Of a DNA stretch of 64,000 bases, positions 1 through 8,871 are shown in pieces. The DNA is from Actinoplanes subtropicus. Its GTDB lineage: Bacteria; Actinomycetota; Actinomycetes; Mycobacteriales; Micromonosporaceae. The stretch spans positions 62,001 to 126,000 of the forward strand of contig NZ_JOJL01000036.1 of the NCBI RefSeq assembly GCF_000721705.1. Direction: 5' to 3'. Each line of letters begins with the position of its first letter. The first letter of the stretch is position 1. Made by a program: the position numbers and the translations under genes. A model generated the notes under the pieces. It did not search any database and was not told where the DNA came from. It saw only the letters and a list, made by a program, of their open reading frames with translations.

Positions 1-1
1 C

Positions 2-94
2 GAGAAGGTCCGGCCGATCAAGGGCGTCACCTCGTGCGAGACGTTCATGTACCTGAAGCTGGCCAAACAGACCTACGCCTGGGGAACTCGATGA
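2..94 (+). CDS. C-terminal end of an Lrp/AsnC-type transcriptional regulator (partial)
   Basis: Only the last 30 codons are inside the window, reading in frame from base 2 to a TGA at 92-94. The residues around VTSCETFMYLKLAKQT match the end of the ligand-sensing RAM domain of Lrp/AsnC regulators, where a glycine-valine-threonine stretch precedes a final beta strand with a lysine. The TGA overlaps the ATG of the FAD oxidase downstream (ATGA), so the two are translationally coupled and this regulator probably controls that amine-catabolism gene. Family assignment rests on a short tail and could be wrong. Confidence 0.55.
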   Translation, partial: EKVRPIKGVTSCETFMYLKLAKQTYAWGTR

Positions 95-1368
95 GCGCAC
101 CGTCCTACTGGCTGCACACCCTCGGCCCGATCACGCCGCGCCCGCCGCTGGACGGCGACCGGGCCGCCGACGTGGCGATCGTCGGGGGTGGCTACACCGG
201 CCTGTGGACGGCGTACTACCTCTCCCAGGCGGACCCCTCGCTGAAGATCGTCGTGCTCGAGGCCGAGTACTGCGGGTTCGGCGCCTCCGGGCGCAACGGC
301 GGCTGGGCCTCCGGCCTCTTCCCGGTCTCCGAGGAAAAACTGACCCGGCGGTACGGGGCGGGGCCGGCCGCCGCGATGCACGCGGCGCTGGCCGGCGCCG
401 TGGACGAGGTCGGCCGGGCCGCGGCGGCCGAGGGCATCGACTGCGACTACGCGAAGGGCGGGACGATCACGCTCGCGCGCACCCCCGCGCAGCTGCGGCG
501 GGCATCCTCCACCCCCGGCTTCATCGGCGCCGGCGAGGCCGGCGCGATCTGCGGCGCGAAGGGCGTGCTCGGCGGCGTCTACAGCCCGCACTGCGCCGCC
601 CTGCACCCGGCCAAACTGGTGCGCGGCCTCGCCGCCGCCGTCGAGCGGCGCGGCGTGACGATCCACGAGGGCACGCGCGTCGACCGGATCGCCCGCGGCC
701 GGGTCGAGACCTCGCACGGCACGGTCCGGGCCGGCACGGTCGTCCGCGCGCTCGAGGGCTACACGGCGCGGCTCGCCGGTCACCGGCGCAACCTCGCCCC
801 GGTCTACTCGCTGATGATCGCCACCGAGCCGCTGCCGGCCGAGGACTGGGCGCGGATCGGGCTGCGCCGCCGCGAGACGTTCAGCGACGAGCGACACATG
901 ATCATCTACGGCCAGCGGACCGCGGACGACCGGCTCGCGTTCGGCGGGCGGGGCGCGCCGTACCACTTCGGCTCCCGGATCGAGCCGGACTACGACCGGG
1001 TGCCGGCCGTCTTCGACAACCTGCGGGCGACGCTGACCGAGATGTTCGGCATCCGGCCGGAGATCGCCTACCGCTGGGGCGGCCCGCTCGGCATTCCCCG
1101 CGACTGGATGCCGAGCGTCGGGCTGGCCGACGGCGTCGCCTGGGCGGGTGGCTATGTGGGCGACGGCGTCGCGGCCGCGAACCTGGCCGGCCGTACGCTG
1201 GCCGACCTGATCGCCGGCACCCGGAGCGACCTGACCACCCTGCCCTGGGTCGGCCACCGCTCGCGGCGCTGGGAGCCGGAGCCGATCCGCTGGCTCGGCA
1301 TCAACGCGGCACTGCACGCCACCAATCTGCGCGATGCGCTGGAGCGGCCGCGCGCCCGGGCGATCTAG
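91..1368 (+). CDS. FAD-dependent amine/amino-acid oxidase (DAO superfamily, PuuB/OrdL-like)
   Basis: 425-residue flavoprotein oxidase predicted to deaminate an amine or amino acid oxidatively in the cytoplasm. A dinucleotide-binding motif VAIVGGGYTGL sits at residues 28-38, followed by the acidic EAE end of the second strand and the GASGRNGG segment typical of gamma-glutamylputrescine oxidase/OrdL relatives. The C-terminus has the second FAD-contact motif GYVGDGVAAANLAGR. I chose the ATG at 91 because it overlaps the upstream TGA and has GGGGAA at 81-86; an upstream GTG at 34 would lie inside the regulator. With the regulator and the aldehyde dehydrogenase at 3993-5426 it suggests putrescine or GABA degradation. 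Exact substrate is inferred. Confidence 0.85.
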   Translation: MSAPSYWLHTLGPITPRPPLDGDRAADVAIVGGGYTGLWTAYYLSQADPSLKIVVLEAEYCGFGASGRNGGWASGLFPVSEEKLTRRYGAGPAAAMHAALAGAVDEVGRAAAAEGIDCDYAKGGTITLARTPAQLRRASSTPGFIGAGEAGAICGAKGVLGGVYSPHCAALHPAKLVRGLAAAVERRGVTIHEGTRVDRIARGRVETSHGTVRAGTVVRALEGYTARLAGHRRNLAPVYSLMIATEPLPAEDWARIGLRRRETFSDERHMIIYGQRTADDRLAFGGRGAPYHFGSRIEPDYDRVPAVFDNLRATLTEMFGIRPEIAYRWGGPLGIPRDWMPSVGLADGVAWAGGYVGDGVAAANLAGRTLADLIAGTRSDLTTLPWVGHRSRRWEPEPIRWLGINAALHATNLRDALERPRARAI

Positions 1369-1477
1369 CCCGGGCCGACCAGCAGGACAAACGCGCCGAT
1401 CCGGTCGGTGCGCGGCCAGTCCAGGGCGGCGACGGTCGTGTCACTCATCGAGAACGGTCGTCCTTGCCGGGGTCGGG

Positions 1478-1945
1478 TCAGCGGCGGTCCTGGGTGACCT
1501 CCATCCGGGCGATGAGCGCCTTGAGCCGGGAGATCTCGTCGGCGAGCGCGGCCGTGCCGGCCGTGGTGAGGGTGATCCAGGTGCGGGCGCGCTTGCCCTC
1601 GTAGCCCTTTTCGACCGCGACGAGCCCGGCCGTCTCCAGCACGGTGAGGTGCTTGGAGAGGTTCCCGGCGGTGAGCTCGAGCCGGCTGCGCAGATACCCG
1701 AACTCCACCCGCCTCGCCTCGTGCGCGATGGTGAGAATCCCCAGCCGGACGCGCTGATGCACGACATCGTCCAACCCGAGAACGGGATGCGCGTCCGGTT
1801 CGCCCAGCGGGGCCGGCGGGTCCGCGTCGCCGGAGGTCGTGGGCGGGGGCGGGCCGGCTTTCCGGGCGGTCGCCGTGGGCGGGGGCGGGCCGGCTTTCCG
1901 GGCGGTCGCCGCGGGCGGGGGCGGGCCGGCTTTCCGGGCGGTCAT
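1478..1945 (-). CDS. Winged-helix DNA-binding regulator (MarR/HTH_34 type) with repeat-encoded N-terminus
   Basis: 155-residue protein. Residues from about 60 to 150 form a winged helix of the type found in small ArsR/MarR-like regulators: GILTIAHEARRVEFGYLRS, then a recognition helix around LTAGNLSKHLTVLETAGLV and a wing with GKRARTWITLT. The first ~36 residues are three copies of a 12-residue Ala/Lys/Pro-rich repeat (ARKAGPPPP) encoded by a 36-bp tandem repeat, which is not part of the fold. ATG 1945 overlaps the TGA of the membrane protein gene upstream (ATGA). The pair regulator plus small membrane protein is common in actinobacteria; its target is unknown. Confidence 0.8.
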   Translation of the reverse strand: MTARKAGPPPPAATARKAGPPPPTATARKAGPPPPTTSGDADPPAPLGEPDAHPVLGLDDVVHQRVRLGILTIAHEARRVEFGYLRSRLELTAGNLSKHLTVLETAGLVAVEKGYEGKRARTWITLTTAGTAALADEISRLKALIARMEVTQDRR

Positions 1946-1946
1946 C
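1839..1946. repeat. Three tandem copies of a 36-bp GC-rich repeat
   Basis: Units at 1839-1874, 1875-1910 and 1911-1946 are almost identical, differing at only a few bases. The array covers the first codons of the winged-helix gene on the minus strand, and because 36 is a multiple of three each copy adds 12 residues in frame. It shares a GGCCGG...TCCGGGCGG core with another 36-bp array at 58531-58682. Confidence 0.9.
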
Positions 1947-2634
1947 GCTGCCGCCGGCGGGCCAGGGCGAAGCCGGCCGCGCCGGCCAGCAGCACCGTGC
2001 CGTCGATGATCTGCGGTGGCAGGAACGTCGTGTGGATGTCCCAGTTCCGGCCCCAGCCGAAGTCGATCGGCACCAGCACCACGGCAAGATAGCCGAGCGT
2101 GAAGAACAGCAGCGCGGCGTTGCGTTCCAGCCGGGCCAGCACCAGCAGCGCGACCCCGATCGTGCCGGCCGGCGCGACCAGCCGGTCGAGCGCCAGCGCC
2201 CAGGACGGCAGCGGGTGGGCCGGGACCCCGTGGCGGCCGAGGTAGACGCGGATCCCCACCCAGGCGGCGGTGAACAGCACGGTCAGCGCGGCGCCGGTGA
2301 TCGCGTAGGGCAGCACCCGCGTGCCGAGCCCGCGCTCCCGGGCGATCCGCAGGTAGCAGAAGGCGATCGCCGCGTACGTGAGCAGCAGTGCCGGCGGCCA
2401 GTAGAACAGGAAGCCCCGCCGATCGAAGCTGCAGGCGGCGCCGTCGCCCACCGGCGTGCAGTGCGCGACGAGGAAGAAGTAGTCGAACGGGATCGCCACG
2501 AGCGTCGCGAGCGCCAGGATCAGCAGCGCGATCCAGGTGGCCCGTTGATCGCGGCGGACCCGGTGGGCGAGCGAACGCGCGTCGGAGAGCAGCCGGCGGG
2601 GATCGCCGCCGGCGGGAACCGATTCGGTGGTCAT
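1942..2634 (-). CDS. Multi-pass membrane protein of unknown function
   Basis: 230 residues with about six hydrophobic segments: one after the basic N-terminus (WIALLILALATLVAIPF), one around FYWPPALLLTYAAIAFCYL, one around AITGAALTVLFTAAWVGI, and three more towards the C-terminus, ending in LARRRQR. No catalytic motif was recognised. It is the first gene of a two-gene operon with the winged-helix regulator, which it overlaps by four bases, so the regulator may sense or control this protein. The ATG at 2634 is the only reasonable start. Confidence 0.8.
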   Translation of the reverse strand: MTTESVPAGGDPRRLLSDARSLAHRVRRDQRATWIALLILALATLVAIPFDYFFLVAHCTPVGDGAACSFDRRGFLFYWPPALLLTYAAIAFCYLRIARERGLGTRVLPYAITGAALTVLFTAAWVGIRVYLGRHGVPAHPLPSWALALDRLVAPAGTIGVALLVLARLERNAALLFFTLGYLAVVLVPIDFGWGRNWDIHTTFLPPQIIDGTVLLAGAAGFALARRRQR

Positions 2635-2710
2635 GCCGACAGGTTTCCATCGCCAACGAATTTCCGCAAGTCGAAAGGCGGTCCTCCGGGCGCCGCCTTA
2701 GGCTGGACCG

Positions 2711-3871
2711 GTGACCTCCGTGCCGAATCCGTTGCGTCAGCTCACCCTCGACCGGCTGCGGGAGCGCACCAGCGAGAAGTGGCGCCACTATCCGGCCGAC
2801 GTGGTGCCGGCCTTCGTGGCGGAGATGGACGTGCCGCTGGCCGAGCCGGTCGTCCGGGCGATCACCGAGGTGGCCCGGCGGGGCGATACCGGGTACCCGG
2901 CGGGTGACGGGTACGCCGAGGCGCTGGCCGATTTCGCGCGGAAGCGGTGGGGCTGGGACGGGCCGGCCGTGGAGCGGTCGACCATGGTGCCGGACGTCAT
3001 GCACGGCATCCTGGAGATCCTCGACGTGCTGTCCGCGCGGACCGACGCGGTGGTCGTGAACTGCCCGGTGTATCCGCCGTTCTACCACTTCGTGCGGCAC
3101 ACCGGCCGGCCGATCGAGGAGGCGCCGCTGTTCACGGACGGCCGTCTCGACCTGGTCGCGCTGCGGCAGGCGTTCCGGCGGGCCGCGGCCCGCAGCGCCC
3201 GGCCGGTGTTCCTGCTGTGCAACCCGCACAACCCGACCGGGGCGGTGCACACGGCGCAGGAGCTGACGGCGGTCGCCGAGATGGCCGAGCGGCACGGCGT
3301 CCGGGTGGTGGCCGACGAGATCCACGCGCCGCTGGTGCTGCCGGGCGCGGTGTTCACGCCGTATCTCAGCGTGCCCGGGGCGGAGAACGGCTTCTCGGTG
3401 CTGTCCGCCTCGAAGGCATGGAACCTGGCCGGGCTCAAGGCGGCGGTCGCGGTCGCCGGCCCGGCCGCGACGGAGGACCTGGTCCGGCTGCCGTTCTGGG
3501 TGAAGGAGGGGCCGAGCCACGTCGGCGTCCTCGCGCACATCGCCGCCCTGCGCGACGCGACGGACTGGCTGGACGCGCTGCTGGCCGGCCTGGACGAGAA
3601 CCGCCGCCTGCTGACCGGGCTCGTCGCGGAGCGGCTCCCGGGCGTGGTCTACCACCCCGGCGGGGGCACGTATCTCGCCTGGCTGGACTGCCGGGCGCTC
3701 GATCTGGGCGACGACCCGGCCGCGGTCTTCCTGGAACGCGGCCGGGTGGCGCTCAGCTCCGGGCCGAGCTTCGGCACCGGCGGGGCGGGGCACGCCCGCC
3801 TCAACTTCGGGACGTCCCCGGAGTTGCTGACCGAGGCCGTCGCTCGGATGGCGACGGCGCTCGGGGGGTAG
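2711..3871 (+). CDS. PLP-dependent aminotransferase, MalY/PatB cystathionine beta-lyase type
   Basis: 386-residue fold-type I PLP enzyme. The PLP lysine lies in [12 protein letters not shown] (about residue 237), preceded by the CNPHNPTG motif and the [10 protein letters not shown] aspartate that binds the pyridine nitrogen. The N-terminus [26 protein letters not shown] is characteristic of MalY/PatB proteins, which split cystathionine or related C-S substrates, yielding pyruvate and ammonia. GTG start at 2711. It is divergent from the membrane protein/regulator pair, with a 76-bp gap, and transcribed towards the aldehyde dehydrogenase. True aminotransferase activity cannot be excluded. Confidence 0.88.
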   Translation: MTSVPNPLRQLTLDRLRERTSEKWRHYPADVVPAFVAEMDVPLAEPVVRAITEVARRGDTGYPAGDGYAEALADFARKRWGWDGPAVERSTMVPDVMHGILEILDVLSARTDAVVVNCPVYPPFYHFVRHTGRPIEEAPLFTDGRLDLVALRQAFRRAAARSARPVFLLCNPHNPTGAVHTAQELTAVAEMAERHGVRVVADEIHAPLVLPGAVFTPYLSVPGAENGFSVLSASKAWNLAGLKAAVAVAGPAATEDLVRLPFWVKEGPSHVGVLAHIAALRDATDWLDALLAGLDENRRLLTGLVAERLPGVVYHPGGGTYLAWLDCRALDLGDDPAAVFLERGRVALSSGPSFGTGGAGHARLNFGTSPELLTEAVARMATALGG

Positions 3872-3992
3872 GCGCGACCCACCGGGCCCGCCCGGACGCG
3901 GGCGGCACCGGGGGTGACCATGCACCCAGATCGCCTGGCGATGGGGGGACTTGTGCCCATCCGTACGACAGGGGGATTTTGATCTTCAAGCC

Positions 3993-5426
3993 TCAGCCGA
4001 GGGCGTGCATGACGTGCTTGAGGCGGGTGTAGTCCTCGAGGCCGTAGACCGACAGGTCCTTGCCGTGGCCGGAGTGCTTGAAACCGCCGTGCGGCATCTC
4101 GGCGACCAGCGGGATGTGGCAGTTGACCCACACGCAGCCGAAGTCGAGGCGCTGGGTCATGCGCATCGCGCGGGCGTGGTCCTTCGTCCAGACGCTGGAG
4201 GCGAGGCCGTACTCGACGCCGTTCGCCCAGCGGACCGCCTCGTCCTCGTCGGAGAACCGCTGGACGGTGATGACCGGGCCGAAGATCTCGTCCTGGATCG
4301 CCTCGTCGGTCTGGCGGAGGCCGGAGACCACGGTCGGCGAGTAGAAGTAGCCGCGGTCGCCGACCCGCGCGCCGCCCGCGTCGAGGGTCGCGTGATCGGG
4401 CAGGCGGTCGACGAAACCGGCGACCCGCTCCAGCTGACGCGCGTTGTTCAGCGGGCCGAACAGCACGTCCTCGTCGTCGGCCGCGCCCGTCTTGGTGGAG
4501 CGCGCCTGCTCGGCGAGCGCCGCCACGAAGTCGTTGTACACGCCCGGCGCGGCCAGCACCCGGGTCGCGGCCGTGCAGTCCTGCCCGGCGTTGAAGTAGC
4601 CGCCGACGGCGATGGCCTCGGCGGCGGCCGCCACATCCGCGTCGTCGAAGACGACGACCGGCGCCTTGCCGCCGAGCTCCAGGTGGGTGCGCTTGAGGTC
4701 GGCGGACGCCGCGGTCGCCACCTCCATGCCGGCCCGGACCGAGCCGGTGATCGAGACCATCTGCGGGGTACGGTGGCTGACCAGCTGGCGGCCGGTGTCG
4801 CGGTCGCCGACGACCACGTTGAAGACGCCCGGCGGGAGGAACTCGGCGGCGATCTCGGCGAGCATCACGGTGGTGACCGGGGTGGTGTCGGACGGCTTGA
4901 GCACGACCGTGTTGCCGGCGGCCAGGGCCGGCGCGATCTTCCACACGGCCATCAGCAGCGGGTAGTTCCAGGGGGTGACCTGGGCGCAGACGCCGATCGG
5001 CTCGCGCCGGACATAGGACTCGAAGCCGTTCAGGTACTGCCCCGCCGAGCGGCCCTCGAGCAGCCGCGCGGCGCCGGCGAAGAAGCGGATCTGATCGATC
5101 GCCGGCGGCAATTCCTCGCTGCGGGTCAGGCCGAGCGGCTTGCCGGTGTTCCGCGACTCGGCGGCGACCAGCTCGTCGGCGCGCGCCTCGACCGCATCGG
5201 CGAATTTCAGCAGTGCCTGCTGCCGCTCGCTCGGCGTGGTGCCCCGCCACGTCTCGAACGCGGTCGACGCGGCCTCCATCGCACGGTCCACATCCGGCTT
5301 GCCGGAGACCGGCGCCGAGGCGAACACCTCGCCGGTGGCCGGATCGATCAGGTCCTCGTAGCGGCCCTCGGCGGGCGCGGACGCGGCGCCGCCGATGAAA
5401 TTGTGCAGCACGGTCTTGGCGGTCAC
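3993..5426 (-). CDS. Gamma-aminobutyraldehyde dehydrogenase-like NAD(P)-dependent aldehyde dehydrogenase
   Basis: 477-residue aldehyde dehydrogenase. It shows the cofactor motif TPWNYPLLMAVWKIAPAL, the general-base region HLELGGKAP, the nucleophile in GQDCTAATRVL and the C-terminal EIFGPVITV. The GQDCTA context is typical of gamma-aminobutyraldehyde (YdcW/PatD) enzymes, which oxidise the aldehyde made from putrescine to GABA. I start at GTG 5426, seven codons before the conserved FIGG segment, because GGGGAGA lies just upstream; the in-frame ATG at 5519 would add 31 residues with no family similarity. Context with the FAD oxidase supports polyamine catabolism, although the two genes are not in one operon. 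Confidence 0.87.
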   Translation of the reverse strand: MTAKTVLHNFIGGAASAPAEGRYEDLIDPATGEVFASAPVSGKPDVDRAMEAASTAFETWRGTTPSERQQALLKFADAVEARADELVAAESRNTGKPLGLTRSEELPPAIDQIRFFAGAARLLEGRSAGQYLNGFESYVRREPIGVCAQVTPWNYPLLMAVWKIAPALAAGNTVVLKPSDTTPVTTVMLAEIAAEFLPPGVFNVVVGDRDTGRQLVSHRTPQMVSITGSVRAGMEVATAASADLKRTHLELGGKAPVVVFDDADVAAAAEAIAVGGYFNAGQDCTAATRVLAAPGVYNDFVAALAEQARSTKTGAADDEDVLFGPLNNARQLERVAGFVDRLPDHATLDAGGARVGDRGYFYSPTVVSGLRQTDEAIQDEIFGPVITVQRFSDEDEAVRWANGVEYGLASSVWTKDHARAMRMTQRLDFGCVWVNCHIPLVAEMPHGGFKHSGHGKDLSVYGLEDYTRLKHVMHALG

Positions 5427-5499
5427 TCGATCTCCCCAGACGCAGGATCGGACACTTTCCGGCCCATCCTTCCACCGATTCCGCAGCTGACAAGACCAT

Positions 5500-5814
5500 T
5501 CAGCCGCTCTTTCCGTCATCGGGGCCGAGGATCAGCGTCAGCGTGCTGGTGTGGGCGCCGTCGGGCGGCGGTGCCTCGCCCGGCTCGACGGGCTCGCTGT
5601 TCCACGGCCAGACCCGGAGAGCGCGATACGCGAACCCGTCCTGCTCGGCGGGCTCCCACTCCAGGGCGACCGGCTGGCCCGGGCGCAGGCTGCGATAGCC
5701 GGCGACCCGCACGTGGGCGAAACTGACCCAGCAGGCGCGGGGCACCTCGGGCGAGTCGACGACGCCCCAGCCCTCGTCGTCATGCCATTCGCGTACCACC
5801 GCCAGGACGCTCAC
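5500..5814 (-). CDS. Cold-shock-domain-like small protein
   Basis: 104 residues, GTG start at 5814. Residues 1-70 resemble a cold-shock OB fold: VVREWHDDEGWGVVDSP replaces the usual W-x-n-GFGFI RNP1 segment, followed by CWVSFAHV in place of the RNP2 strand and RPGQPVALEWEPAEQDGFAYRA. The C-terminal ~30 residues are acidic/proline rich and unlike canonical CspA. It probably binds single-stranded nucleic acid but lacks several RNP aromatics, so affinity is uncertain. It is divergently transcribed from the ECF sigma operon, with a 73-bp intergenic region. Confidence 0.75.
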   Translation of the reverse strand: MSVLAVVREWHDDEGWGVVDSPEVPRACWVSFAHVRVAGYRSLRPGQPVALEWEPAEQDGFAYRALRVWPWNSEPVEPGEAPPPDGAHTSTLTLILGPDDGKSG

Positions 5815-5887
5815 GGACCCATGATTCCAGCCGCCGGTGAACCGTTCGCGCCGCCCGGTACGACGAACTAGCCGTGGGAGGTCACAC

Positions 5888-6427
5888 ATGCTGACGCGGC
5901 CACCGGATCCCCGGGCCGACGCCGAGCTCCTCGCGGCGATCGCGGACGGCGACCGGGAGGCGTTCGCCGAGCTGTACCGGCGCCACCTGCCGTGGCTGCT
6001 GGTGCGGCTCGGGCGGCGGTGCGCGTCGCCGGAGCTCGTCGACGAGGTGCTGCAGGACACGTTCGTGGCGGTCTGGCGGTCGGCCGGCCGGTGGGACCGC
6101 CGCGGCGAGGTGGCCGCGTGGATCTGGGGCATCGGCATCCGCCGCCTGGTCGACGCGTTGCGGCGCAGCCGGCCGCCGGCCGACGAGCTGATGGAATTCG
6201 CCGGCGTCGAGACGTCGGCCGAGGAGCACGTGCTGCTCGCCGTCCAGTACGGCGACGTCGGCGCGGCTCTCGCGAGCCTGTCGCCGGAGCTGCGGGCGGT
6301 GGTGCAGGCGACCGTCCTGGACGGACTGACGACCCGCGAGGCCGCCCGGCTGCTGGGCATCCCGCCCGGCACGGTCAAGACACGGATGATGCGCGCCCGC
6401 GCCCTGTTGCGGGAGCGGCTGGCATGA
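5888..6427 (+). CDS. ECF RNA polymerase sigma factor
   Basis: 179 residues. Sigma-70 region 2 runs from about 15 to 85 (AFAELYRRHLPWLLVRL ... LVDEVLQDTFVAVWRSAGRW ... AWIWGIGIRRLVDALRR). Region 4 covers residues 120-175 with LTTREAARLLGIPPGTVKTRMMRAR as the helix-turn-helix. ATG 5888 is preceded by GGGAGG at 5876-5881. It opens a five-gene operon: sigma, anti-sigma, ABC ATPase and two membrane proteins. The anti-sigma factor downstream implies release on an envelope signal. Confidence 0.93.
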   Translation: MLTRPPDPRADAELLAAIADGDREAFAELYRRHLPWLLVRLGRRCASPELVDEVLQDTFVAVWRSAGRWDRRGEVAAWIWGIGIRRLVDALRRSRPPADELMEFAGVETSAEEHVLLAVQYGDVGAALASLSPELRAVVQATVLDGLTTREAARLLGIPPGTVKTRMMRARALLRERLA

Positions 6428-6440
6428 CGGGGAGGTCGAC

Positions 6441-7262
6441 ATGACCGGATGGCACCTGGATCCGGAGGCGATCCGGCGGTACGCCGAGGGGGCTGCCCCG
6501 CCGGATCTGGCCGCCTCCGCCGAGGCGCACCTGATGAAGTGCGCGACCTGCCGGGAGGCGATCGCGTCGCAGGTGGACACCCGGCGGGTCGAGGCGATCT
6601 GGCACGAGGTGGCCGATCGGGTCGACGCCCCGCGGCCGAGCTTGCCCGAACGGATGCTGACCCGGCTCGGCGTCGGCGAGGCGACGGCGCGCCTGGTCGC
6701 GGCCACGCCGACCCTGCGCGGACCGTGGCTGCTGGGGATCGCGGCCGTCCTCGCGCTGTCCGCCGGGGCGGCCCAGGCCGACGAGCGCCTGCTCCGGATG
6801 TTCCTCGTGGCCGCACCGCTCGGGCCGCTGGCCGGGGTCGCGGTCGCGTTCGCCGGCGGCCTCGACCCGACCCGGGAGATCGGGCTGGCCACGCCGTACC
6901 CGGGGCTGCGGTTGCTGTTGATCCGGACGACCGCGGTCCTGGCGGTCACGGTGCCGATCGTGGCCGCGGCCGGGCTCATGCTGCCCGGCTCGCACTGGGT
7001 GGCCGCCGCGTGGCTGCTGCCCACGGCCGGGCTCACCTGCGCCGCGCTGGCGCTGACGGCCCGGATGACCCCCGTCGTCGCCGTCGGCGTCGTGGCCACG
7101 GCGTGGGTGCTGGTGACCACCGCGACCGCCCTGGCCGGCGACCTCGACCTCACCTCCGGCATCGGCGCCCAGCTCTTCTGGCTCGCCGTGACCGCCGGCG
7201 GCGGCCTCTGGCTCGTCGCCACCCGCGACACCGTCACGATCAAACTCGGGAGAAGCGCATGA
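6441..7262 (+). CDS. Zinc-binding anti-sigma factor with membrane-spanning C-terminus
   Basis: 273 residues. The N-terminal 45 residues contain the ZAS motif H-x3-C-x2-C in EAHLMKCATCREA, the sigma-binding zinc domain of ECF anti-sigma factors. After a cytoplasmic linker, about six hydrophobic segments follow (GPWLLGIAAVLALSAGAA through FWLAVTAGGGLWLVATR). It should hold the sigma factor at 5888-6427 at the membrane. GGGGAGG lies just upstream of ATG 6441. The final TGA overlaps the ATG of the ATPase gene, so the ABC exporter is coupled to the regulatory pair, which may make the transporter part of the sensed process. Confidence 0.88.
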   Translation: MTGWHLDPEAIRRYAEGAAPPDLAASAEAHLMKCATCREAIASQVDTRRVEAIWHEVADRVDAPRPSLPERMLTRLGVGEATARLVAATPTLRGPWLLGIAAVLALSAGAAQADERLLRMFLVAAPLGPLAGVAVAFAGGLDPTREIGLATPYPGLRLLLIRTTAVLAVTVPIVAAAGLMLPGSHWVAAAWLLPTAGLTCAALALTARMTPVVAVGVVATAWVLVTTATALAGDLDLTSGIGAQLFWLAVTAGGGLWLVATRDTVTIKLGRSA

Positions 7263-8119
7263 CCACCGTACGCGTGCGGAACGCGACGAAATCCTTCGGT
7301 CGTACGACGGCGCTGGACGACGTCGACCTCGACGCCGGCCGGGGGGTGACCGGCCTGCTGGGACCCAACGGCGCGGGCAAGACCACCCTGCTGCGGATCA
7401 TGGCCACCGTCCTGGCGCCGGACCGCGGCACGGTGACCCTGCTGGGCCGCGACCCGCAGCGCCCCGACGACCGGACGCGGATCCGCGAACGCCTGGGCTA
7501 CCTGCCGCAGGACGCCGGCTTCCACCGGGGCTTCACCGTCTTCGAGTTCATCGACTACGTGGCGATCCTGAAGCAGATGACCGACCGGCGGGCCCGGCAC
7601 GACGAGGTCCGCCGGGTGATCGAGCTGACCGGGCTGTCGCCGGTCTCCGGCAAGCGGATCCGGGCCCTCTCCGGCGGCATGCGCCGGCGGGTCGGCCTGG
7701 CCCAGGCCCTGCTCGGCGATCCCGACCTGCTCGTCCTGGACGAGCCGACGGTCGGCCTCGACCCCGAGCAGCGGCTGCGCTTCCGGGAGATGATCTCGCA
7801 CGCCGGCGAGGGGCGCACGGTGGTCCTGTCCAGCCATCAGACCGAGGACATCGCCGCCCTGTGCACCCGGATCGCCGTGTTCCACCGGGGGCGGGTCCGC
7901 TTCACCGGTACGCCCGGCGAGCTGACCGCGCAGGCCGCCGGCCGGGTCTGGGCCGGCACCCAGAGGTCGGCCGCCGCCCTCGCGGCCTGGCGCACCGGCG
8001 ACGGCGTCTACCGCAACGTCGGCGACCCACCGGCCGGCGCCGAGCTGATCCCGCCCACGCTGGAGGACGCGTACCTCCTGCTCATGGGCGAGAACGAGCT
8101 GGAGGTCACGCACTCATGA
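7259..8119 (+). CDS. ABC transporter ATP-binding protein
   Basis: 286-residue nucleotide-binding subunit. Walker A is GPNGAGKTT at about residue 38, the signature is ALSGGMRRRVGLAQAL, Walker B is LLVLDEPTVGLDPEQ, and the switch histidine is in VVLSSHQTED. This layout is that of export-type ATPases paired with poly-TM permeases. The ATG at 7259 overlaps the anti-sigma TGA by four bases and the stop overlaps the next permease the same way, so stoichiometric coupled translation is likely. Substrate unknown. Confidence 0.93.
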   Translation: MTTVRVRNATKSFGRTTALDDVDLDAGRGVTGLLGPNGAGKTTLLRIMATVLAPDRGTVTLLGRDPQRPDDRTRIRERLGYLPQDAGFHRGFTVFEFIDYVAILKQMTDRRARHDEVRRVIELTGLSPVSGKRIRALSGGMRRRVGLAQALLGDPDLLVLDEPTVGLDPEQRLRFREMISHAGEGRTVVLSSHQTEDIAALCTRIAVFHRGRVRFTGTPGELTAQAAGRVWAGTQRSAAALAAWRTGDGVYRNVGDPPAGAELIPPTLEDAYLLLMGENELEVTHS

Positions 8120-8871
8120 GCACCGCCATCCTGATCGGCCGGGAGGCCCGGCGCCTCGTCCGGCACCCGGTGCTGTGGCTCGTACCGGTCGTCGTCGCGG
8201 TGACCGCCTCCGCCGACGGGGCGAGCGGCGGCCGCAACGCCGACTACTGGTACGGCACGATCTTCACCGCCGTCGCCTTCTTCGGGCCGATCCTCGTGCT
8301 CTTCGCGGCGAACCTGGTCGCCAGTGGTGCCCGCCGCAGCCGGGCCGAGGAGATGCTGCAGGTCACCCCGACCTCGGACACCCGCCGGACCTGGGCGATG
8401 ACCCTGGGCATCGCGCTGCCGCCGGCCGGCGTCGGCGCCGTCGCCGCGGTGGCCATGGCGATCATCAGCGGCCTCGACGGCTTCCCGGCCAAGGACCTGA
8501 TGAGCGCCGGCGAACTGGCCGAGCTCCCGCTCGTCCTCGCCGGCGCGGGGCTGCTCGGCGTCCTCGCCGCCCGCTGGCTGCCGTTCCCCGGCGGCGTGCT
8601 GATCACCTTCGTGCTCGGGACGCTGGGCGGTCTGGTCGCGTTCCGCCACATCCCCGGCGGCGCCTGGTGGATGTGGTGGACGACCGGGATGGAGTTCGAG
8701 GGCTGGACGCCGGGGCCGGGCCGGGCGTGGCTGCACGTCGCGTACCTGACCGGGCTCTGTGCCTGCGCCGCGATCGCCGCCGTGTACCGGTCGCAGAGCC
8801 GCCGGCTGGTCCTGGTCGGCGGGCCGGTGCTGGCCGCCACCCTCGTCCTCGGCGGGTTCCAGGTGCCATGA
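8116..8871 (+). CDS. ABC exporter membrane subunit (first permease)
   Basis: 251 residues with about six transmembrane segments, beginning with LILIGREARRLVRHPVLW-type N-terminal amphipathic sequence, as in ABC-2-like permeases, and a basic loop RRSRAEEMLQVTPTSDTRRT. It carries no ATPase motifs and depends on the ATP-binding protein just upstream (ATGA overlap). The last bases overlap the next membrane gene. The family is not recognised beyond ABC-2-like topology. Confidence 0.8.
   Translation: MSTAILIGREARRLVRHPVLWLVPVVVAVTASADGASGGRNADYWYGTIFTAVAFFGPILVLFAANLVASGARRSRAEEMLQVTPTSDTRRTWAMTLGIALPPAGVGAVAAVAMAIISGLDGFPAKDLMSAGELAELPLVLAGAGLLGVLAARWLPFPGGVLITFVLGTLGGLVAFRHIPGGAWWMWWTTGMEFEGWTPGPGRAWLHVAYLTGLCACAAIAAVYRSQSRRLVLVGGPVLAATLVLGGFQVP

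Noticed and set aside
1365..1448. 27-codon minus-strand reading frame with AAGGACGA upstream, between the oxidase and the winged-helix gene
   Set aside because: Too short to judge, overlaps the oxidase stop codon, and composition does not support coding.
1478..3925. 815-codon minus-strand open frame across the MalY gene and the small membrane protein
   Set aside because: Arg/Gly/Pro/His-rich translation typical of antisense to high-GC genes; only its last 155 codons are real.
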